Shown: one piece after another, positions 16,418 to 25,400 of the stretch | Layout: each line of letters starts with the position of its first letter | How positions within the stretch are numbered: the first letter of the stretch is position 1 | Source of the DNA: an uncultured Elusimicrobia bacterium | GTDB lineage: Bacteria > Elusimicrobiota > Elusimicrobia > Elusimicrobiales > UBA9959 | NCBI GenBank assembly: GCA_903873295.1 | Contig: CAIQNV010000099.1 | Span: 1-43,229 of the forward strand | Direction of reading: 5' to 3' | DNA: 43,229 nucleotides | Notes under the pieces: model-generated | Databases searched by the model: none | What the model was told of the DNA's origin: nothing | What the model saw: only the letters and a program-made list of their open reading frames with translations | Made by a program: the position numbers and the translations under genes

Positions 16418-19400
16418 ATGGCGATAAGAGCGAAGAAAATTATATCGGCGGTCTGGCCGGCAATGGCGCTTTTGCTTTTGCCGGCAGGGCGCGCTTTTGC
16501 CGATCTTACCAATAACTTCGCCACGGTCACGCTCAACAATAACGCCGAGATCAGATTCTCAAGCGTAACGAATAACGCGGGCGGAACGCTGAACGGCGGC
16601 AGTTCAAAAATAAATGTTTTGGGGAATTGGGCGAATTCGGGCGTGTTTAACGCGGGAACCTCAACGGTCGCTTTCGAGAACAGCGCGGACTCGTCAACTA
16701 TTACCGGGAATACCGCTTTCTATTCGCTCGTTTCCGAGGCCGCGGGGAAAACAATAATTTTTGAGGCGGGCTCAGCCCAATCGGTGGCGAATGTGTTCTC
16801 GATCGTAGGTGTGCCGGGAAATCTTGTTAAATTGCGGTCGTCGGCGGACGCCGTTAAGTGGAGTATCAGTTCACCGAACGGCCCGCAAGCCGTCAGTTTC
16901 GCGGATATAAAGGATTCCGACGCCCTCCTGAATAATGTGGTCGCCGCGAATTCCTACAATTCGGGGAATAATAACGCCAATTGGATCTTCAGCGGGATGC
17001 CGGCGGACTGCGGCACGGGGTTCCTCGTTAAGAAGGACGGCACCGCCAACTATACCTCTATTCAGGCGGCGCTCAGCGCCCTGCCGGCTGCCTTAAGCGC
17101 CAATACCTGCGTAGTTATCCGGGATTCCGGGAACTATCCGGAGCAAGTTACAGTGCAGGGCTTCACAAATAACGGCTACCGGCTGAAAATAATGGCTGAT
17201 CCCGCGACGGGTTCCGCGCCGGTCGTAGATCCGCCCGGCGCTTCCTCCGCCGCGTTCCTGATAAAGAACGACAGCGTGACCGTGCAGGGGATAAATATCA
17301 TCCCCTCGAATACGGCGCCTTATGGAATTCTGGTCTCCTCGGCTTCGGTGAATATCTCAGGCGTCACGGTGCTTTCAGGCGGCAAGATCAGCGACGCGGG
17401 CATATCGCTGGCGGCTAATAGTTCCGGCGCTATAAATATTTCCTCCAATACTGTAAACGGCGCGCCCTACGGCCTGAAGATAGCCGCGCAGGCGGCCGGG
17501 ACAAGTATTATTGTAGCCTCCAACACTATTATCCCGGCTATTTCCGCCTCCTACGACACCTACGGGATCTATCTGAACGGGCTCGCTTCCGGCGCCACAA
17601 TTTACAACAACAACATTTATTACCGCAGCCCGGGCAACGCTGCGGGGCGTAAAGTTTACGGGCTTTACGGGCAAGCGGTGACAGGGTTGAATTTTGATCA
17701 TAACCGCATAAATAATCCCGGCATGGTCACCAGCGGGGACTTTGTGGCGGCTTCTTTTACCGATTCGGCGCAGGTTTCTTTTAAGTTTAACGATGTGGCC
17801 TCTACGAACACCGCGGCTTTTACCCTTTTTGAATTAACGAATTCCGGGCTTATCATCAAAAACAATATTTTCCTGGCTTCGGCCACCGCAGGCTCTTGGC
17901 TTACTTCGGATGGGGGACCGGGCAGTTTAAGCTCAGATTATAATGATTGGTACGGAGTCGAATCAAGTCTTGGGTGGAGCTTTAACGGCGGCCCGTATGC
18001 CAGCCTGGCCGCTTTCAGCGGGGCCTCGGGGCAGGACATTAATTCCATACAGGCCGACCCCGAATGGTATGCGGCTACAGCGGGCGGCGAGGACTTCCAC
18101 CCGCTAGCCGCCGAAGGGCGCTGGCTGGGCGGGGTCTGGGTCGACGACGCCGAAACTTCCCCGACGTTGAACAGCGGCGACCCGGGCGAGCCCTACGCGG
18201 ACGAGCCGCTCCCGAACGGGCTGCGGGTGAACCTGGGCTCTTACGGTAATACGGCGCAGGCGTCGCGCGCAAATCCCCCGGGCGCGGTCTGCGGCATCGG
18301 CGCTTACTGCGCGATGCAGTGCGACGTGAACCAGTCCGCGTCCAAGTTCCAGAGCATCCAATCCGCGCTTAATGCCTTAGATCACAATCTGACTTTAGAG
18401 ACCTGCGTAGTTATTATGGATGCGGCGAACTATGCCGAGCAGGTGCTGGTGCAGGGGTTCACAAATAACAATCACAGGCTCAAGATAATGGCGGACCCGG
18501 CGCTTATAACCGCTCCGAGCGTAAGCCCGCCGGTCGCGTCGGCCGCCGCTTTCCTGATAAAGAACGCCAGCGTGACCGTGCAGGGAATAAATATCATACC
18601 CGAGAACGCGGTGGCCTACGGCATAGCGGCCTCCTCGGCTTCCGTGACCGTTTCCAGCGTTAATGTGATTTCAGGCGGGTGGATAAGCGGCGCGGGCATA
18701 CAGCTTTCAAGCTACAGCGTAGTGTCCTATTCCACTATTACCGTGCAGGCCGCCGACGGCCTGCGGCTTTCCGGCTTAAACAGCGCAGTGTCTTTCAGCG
18801 CCATCGCCGGCGGCGGTGCGGGCAAATACGCGCTTTATCTCGCGGACGCCGGTTTTAACACCATTACGCGCTCACTCATAACTAATTCCGCTGGCGGCGG
18901 CGCGTACCTGGCTTATAGCGCGGAGCACAATACTATCTCCTATTCCACTATCACCGGCAGCGCCGGCGGTTATGCCGCCCTCGGCATAAGCGGTTCCTCC
19001 AACACCGTGGCGGGGTCGTATATGCAGGGCGCCTCCGCTGCGGACATCAGCGGCTCCACCGGCACGGTTATCGGAGGTAGCGTTTTTGCGGCGGTAAGCT
19101 CCGCGGGCTCCGCCCTCCGGTTCGCGGGCGGCGTGAACCTGGCGCTCTCCTCAAGCGCGTTCACCGGCGGAGCGCAGGGCGCGGGCATCTATCTTGACAC
19201 CCACAATTCCGGCGTTATAAACCTTTCTTCCAATACCATCACCGGCGGGCAATACGGGCTTAATATCGCCGCGCAGGATCCCGGGACGGAGCTTTCCATT
19301 TCCAGTCTTACCTTCCGCTCCCTTACGGCGGGCGCTACGGCCATTAACTTCCTGGGGGGGCAGTTCGTTTCTACCTTCACCGCGCTGGCGTTAAACAGCC

Positions 19401-22400
19401 GGGACATTTCCGTGAACGTGAACGCCGTTTCGCTCGGCGCCGGGTCGAGCATCACCATGAGCCGGGCGGTCGGGGCGAAGGTCGGGGCCTTTTATGAAAA
19501 TGACCCGTCGGGCTATGTCCATTGGGACCCGCTGCCCGCCGGCTGCGGCTCGGGGTTAAACGTGACCAAGGACGGGACCGGCAACTTTCTGTCCATTCAG
19601 GAAGCGGTCAACGCGGTCCCTGCCAGCCTGAGCGCCAATACCTGCGTTATCATCCGCGACACCGAGACCTATTCCGAGCAGGTAAGTGTGCGGGGCATCG
19701 CAGGCAACGGCTACCGGCTGAAGATAATGGCCGATCCCGCCTTTGTTAGCTCGGCGCCGGTAGTGAATCCGCCGGAAGGGGCGGCCGCCGCTTTCCTGCT
19801 GCTGAACGACAGCGTGACCGTGCAGGGGCTGAATATAATTTCCACCAATACAGTGACTTACGGCGTATTCGCCTCGTCGGCGGCGGTCAATATCTCAAGC
19901 GTTAACGTGATCTCAGGCGGGTGGATAAGCGGCGCCGGGATACAAATTTCCAGCCGCAGCGCGGTGTCTTATTCCAGCGTCACCGTGCAGTCTGCCGACG
20001 GGCTGCGGCTGACCGGGGCGGGCAGCGAAGTGTCTTTCAGCACTATTGCCGCCGGTGCAGCGGGGAAATACGCGCTTTATATAGCGGAGTCCGATTCAAA
20101 TACCGTGACGCGCTCCTACATCGCTAATTCCGCGGGCGGCGGCGCGAGGCTGGCTCCGGGCGCGGATAATAATACGCTCTCATATTCCACTATAACCAGC
20201 GCCGGCGGGTATGCCCTCGAGATCACGGGCAATTACGCCAACACCGCAGCCGGGTGCTATGTGCGGGGCTCTACGGCGGCTTATATCTCAGGTTCCACCG
20301 GTACTATCGCCGGGGGAAATATCTTTGTGGCCGCCGACGCCGCGGGCGCGGCCCTCCGGCTGGCCGGCGGCAGCCTGAACACGACGGTCTCTTCTAACAC
20401 GTTCACCGGCGGGGCGCAGGGCGCGGGCATTTATCTCGACGCAGGCAATGCCGGCAGAATAGAGCTTTCCTCGAACACGGTGACCGGCGGGCTCTACGGG
20501 CTTAATATCGCCGCGCAGAAGGCCGGCGCTGAGCTTAAGGTTTCCAGCCTGACTTTCAGCTCGCTCACGGAAGGGGGGACGGCCGTAAACTTCCTGGGAG
20601 GGCAATTTGTTTTAACTTTAACAGCCGTCGCTTTCAATAACGCGAACATCGGCGTAAATGTAAGCGCCGGTCCGCTTGAAGCAGGCTCGCGCATTACGAT
20701 GAGCCTCCCGGCCGGACCGAAGGCGGGGGTCCTGTATGAAAATGACCCGTCGGGCTATATCGATTGGGGCGCGCTGCCGGGCGACTGCGGCGCGGGTTTA
20801 AACGTGGCCAGGAACGGAACCGGCAATTACAGGTCCATCCAGGCGGCGGTAAGCGCGGTGCCCGTTAACCTGAGCACCACCACCTGCATAGTTATCCGGG
20901 ACACTGAAACCTATTCCGAGCAGATCACCGTGCGGGGCTTCGCTAATCACGGCTACCGGTTATTGATAATGGCGGATCCGACCTTCGTGAGCTCGGCGCC
21001 GGCCATTAATCCGCCCGCGGGTTCAGGCGCGGCTTTCCGGCTTCTCAACGACAGCGTCACCGTGCAGGGGATAAATATTATCTCCACCAATACCGTGGCT
21101 TACGGTATTCTGGCCTCGTCGGCTTCCGTGACTATCTCAAGCGTTAATATTATTTCGGGCGAGATGATCAGCGGCGCGGGCATCTCGGTTTCGAGCCGCA
21201 GCCTGGTGGCCTATTCGAGTATTACGGTACAGGCCGCCCACGGTCTTCAACTGACAGGTTCGAACAGCGAAGTGCTTTTCAGCACGATGACCAGCAAGGC
21301 CGCCGGGTACGCCGGGCTCTACATCACGGGCGGTTCGGCCGGCGCCCTGTATAAGTCCTATATAGAGGGCTCGACCGCGGCCTATATTTCAGGCTCAGAC
21401 GGGATCGTTCTTCAGGAAAGCGTCTTTGTTTCCAACGATACCGCGGGCCATGCCCTCAGGCTTGCGGACGGCAGCGCGGACCTGAAGCTCTCTTCAAGCA
21501 CGCTCACCGGCGGGGCGCAGGGCGCGGGCATCTATCTCGACGCCGGCAATTCGGGCGCGCTGGAACTTTCCTCCAACACTATCACCGGCGGGCGGTACGG
21601 GCTTAATATCGCCGCGCAGTCGGCCGGGGCCGCGCTTTCCGTTGCGGGCCTGACCTTCAGTTCCCTTACGGCGGGCGCGACGGCCATAAATTTCCTGGGT
21701 GGGGAATTTGTTTCCACCTTTACGGCGGTAGCGTTCAACAGCGCCGGCATAGGCACGAATATAAACGCAAGCGCGTTGGCGGAGGGCTCAAGCGTTTACA
21801 TCCTTCTTCCCTCGGGCCAGAAGGCGGCTCAGGCGCTCGCCGACGACCCCCTCAACCGGGTGCAATGGCCCTGGCCGGCCGCGCCGTACCTTTACGCGGT
21901 TAATGAGAGCAGCATAGCCGTGGCCTATGGCGCGAACGGCGCCTCCGGCTATACGGCGGAAGCCGCTGTCGCGCCCGATTTCGCCGGCGCGCTGTCCTCC
22001 TCTACCCTTTCCCAGTCGGCCTCTCCGCTTTCCGTCTCTATCCTGTCGCCGGACACCACTTATTATCTGCGCGCGGGCGCGCTTTGGGACCAGGCCACCT
22101 ATTATAATCCCGTTGTGGTATTTGCCACTTCAACCCTCGCCCTGCCGCCGGCGGCCCCGGTCGTTCTGGCCGTGCAGCCTAACTCCGCCGTAGCGAGCTG
22201 GGGGGCGGTGGCGGCGCAGGGCTATCTGCTTGAAGCTTCCACCGCTTCCGCTTTCACCGGTATAGTTCTTTCTTCCTCCTCCTCCGGCCTCCAGGTCTCC
22301 ACCCTTACAGTGGGGGGACTGCTGCAGAACACCACCTACTATTTCCGCGCCGGTTCGCTGAACTGGAACAAGGTCCTTACTTACGCAGTAGCCGCCCCGA

Positions 22401-25400
22401 CTTCGACGCTGTCCGATCCCGTTACGGGGGCGCAAATAGCCGGCGTGTTCATGTCCAGCGTGGCCGTGAGCTGGCTGCCGCTGCCGGTCTCGCCTTCCAG
22501 CGCGACCTGCGAAGGCTATATGCTGGAAGCTTCCACGGACCCGTATTTCGGGGGGCTGATCTTCTCCACCGCTACCGCCGACTCACAGACGGCCGACCTG
22601 GCCCTGACCGGGATGGTTTCTAATATACTGTATTATTTCAGGGCAGGAACTTTGAACTGGAACGGCGTTCCGAATTACGCTTTGGCCGTCAGCACCGAAA
22701 CCCCCGATATAACGCCGCCGGATATTTCTACGGGCGCAGCCGCCTATCAGTCAGGCAGCCCGGACGGCATAAGGCTGTTCTGGACCGCGCCGGGCGATAA
22801 CGGCTATCTCGGCCCGCTGACGCCGGGCAGCGAGTTCCGCGTGCAGTGGAGCACGTCCGCGCCGGAGGCGGTGGACTGGAGCACCGCCGCCGCGCAGGTT
22901 ATTATAACCACCGGGCCGGTGGAGCAGGGCCTTACCGTTTCCACCGCGATCTTCGGCCCGCCTTCCGGGCGGACGGCCTATTTCAGGGTGTGGGCGGCCG
23001 ACGAGAAGAGCCAATGGTCGGTGATGTCGGCCACGTTCGCCGCTTTTGTCTCGCCGTTCTCGTTCGAGACGGTGGACGGCGCCTCCGCCGATGTCGGGGT
23101 TCAGGCCTCGCTGGCGGCGGGCAGGGACGGAAGCCTGCAGGTCAGCTACGGCGACCTCACCGCGAAGACTTTGAAATACGCGAAATGGAACGGCGCGTGG
23201 AATATTTCGACTATCGCCTCCGACGGCGAGAGCGAAGGGCATTCCAGCCTGGCGCTGGACGGCGGCGGGGAGCCTCAAATCTCCTATCTTAAAGGCAGCC
23301 CGTACGATGACCTGGGGTATGCGCGGTGGGACGGGGTAGACTGGAGCACGCAGACCGTGGATGCTCCCGGACTGACCGGGTACGATACCTCCATCAAGGT
23401 AGATGGTTTGGGCAACCCGCATATTTCCTATACGGACTTTTCTACCGCGAAACTCAGGTACGCCGAATGGGACGGCTCCGCCTGGAGCGCCGGGGACGTC
23501 GCCGACGTCGGGAACGCGGATAGCGCTTCAACTTCGCTCGACCTGGCCGCCGACGGCTCCCCGCATATCGCGTATAACAATTCCACCACCGCCAGCCTGA
23601 TGTACGCTAAGAAGACGGGGGCGTCCTGGTCGGTTTCCGCCGTAGACGCGGCCCGGGACGGCGACAGGAATATCTCCCTGGTCCTCGACAGTTCGGCGAA
23701 CGCGCATCTCGCCTACATTTCGCCCGCGGGCGCGCTGAAATACGCCGAATGGGCCGGCTCCTGGCAGAAGACCGAGATCGAGACGGAGATAGACGCCGCG
23801 CAGCCGTCCATCGCTTTGGACGGGGCCGGCCGGCCGCATATTTCATATTATGACCAGGCGCTTAAAATACTTAAATATGCCCGCTACGACGGAGTTATCT
23901 GGAGCACCGGCACAGTGGATTCGGCCGGAGATGAAGGCTCTAACGGCTCAATAGCTTTGGACGGCGCAGGGGATATCCATATTGTCTACCGCGACGGGAC
24001 TACCGGCGATCTGAAAGCCGCGCACTGGACGGGGGCCGGGCTGCCCGCGCCGCTGGGCGGCAATGCCCGCGGACGGGCGCAGGCGCCGGACGGAATGCAG
24101 ACCGGCCTGCTTGGCTCCGCTTCCGTGCAGTGGCTCTGGACCGACCATGCCGCGAATGAAGAAGGCTACGCGGTCTATTATTCCAGCACAGGAATTGTCC
24201 CGTACGTGTTCAGCTCTTCTGTGAGCGCCGCAGCTTCCACGGGCGGGACCGGCTTCTGGTTCCAGACCGGGCTGACCCCGAACACCTCGTATCAGGCCTA
24301 CGCGGCCGCGTACAATGAAGGCGGGGTGGCGGTTTCAAGTCCGGCTTTAGTGTATACGCTGGCGGAGGCCCCGGCCAGCCTGGAAGCCGCTAAAATCTAT
24401 ATCTCGAGCGTAGTCGCCGCCTGGCCGCCCGGAGCTAATCCCGCGGGGACGAATTATCTGGCCGAGCTCTCCTCTAAAGCGGTTTTCACCCCCAGCGACA
24501 GCTACGGCACTACGGGGAGCTCGGCCCCGTTCGGCGGGCTCGCCGCCAATACCACGTATTATTTCCGCGTGAGGGCCTATAACAGTCCCGGCGTGGAGAC
24601 CGCGCCGACCGGGCCGCTCGCGGCCGTTACGCTGCCCGATCCGCCCTCGGCGCTGGGCTTTTCGGGTGTTTCTTATTCGAGTCTTACCGTGTCCTGGGCC
24701 GGCGGCCTGAATTCCCCGGAGACGCGCTATTATGCCCAGGTCGGCTTCGATCCCGGCTTTACGTCGGGGGCCTCCACTATCACCTACGCTTTCAGCCATA
24801 CTTTCGGGGAGCTCTCGCCTAACACCACCTATTTTGTGCGGGTTAAGGCTATAGGCCTGCTGGGCGCCGAAACCGTCTACGCGCAGTTCGGCTCCACCAT
24901 AACCACTTCGGTCACGCCGATAGCGACGCTCCCGTGCGCGGTCAGCACAAATACGGTAACGGGCTATTGGTCCTATAACGGCAATCCACCCGGAACCCGC
25001 TACCTGGCGCAGATCTCCACGGACAATTTCAACACAGTACAGGCCTCCTCGGAAACTGTGAACGACTATGCGCTGTTCGGCGGGCTGACGCCAAATACGA
25101 CTTACTACCTGCGCACCGCCTCGCTTAATATCTTCGACACTCCCAGCCAATTCGCCGGGCTGCCGGAAGCGCTTACCTATGCCGCCCAGCCGCTGAAACA
25201 GGCCGATCCCTTCCCGTCGGTGAGCGCCTTTTCGGTCGCGGTGGAGTGGCTGGCCAACTTCAACCCGCCGGAGACGGAATATCTGTCCGAGGTCTCTACC
25301 GCCGCCGATTTCTCGGCCGCTAAAGTTATCGGCCCGGGCTGGGCCGCAGGGGTTTTGGTGACGGCCGTGGTGCCTGATCCGCTGACCCTTTATTATTTCC

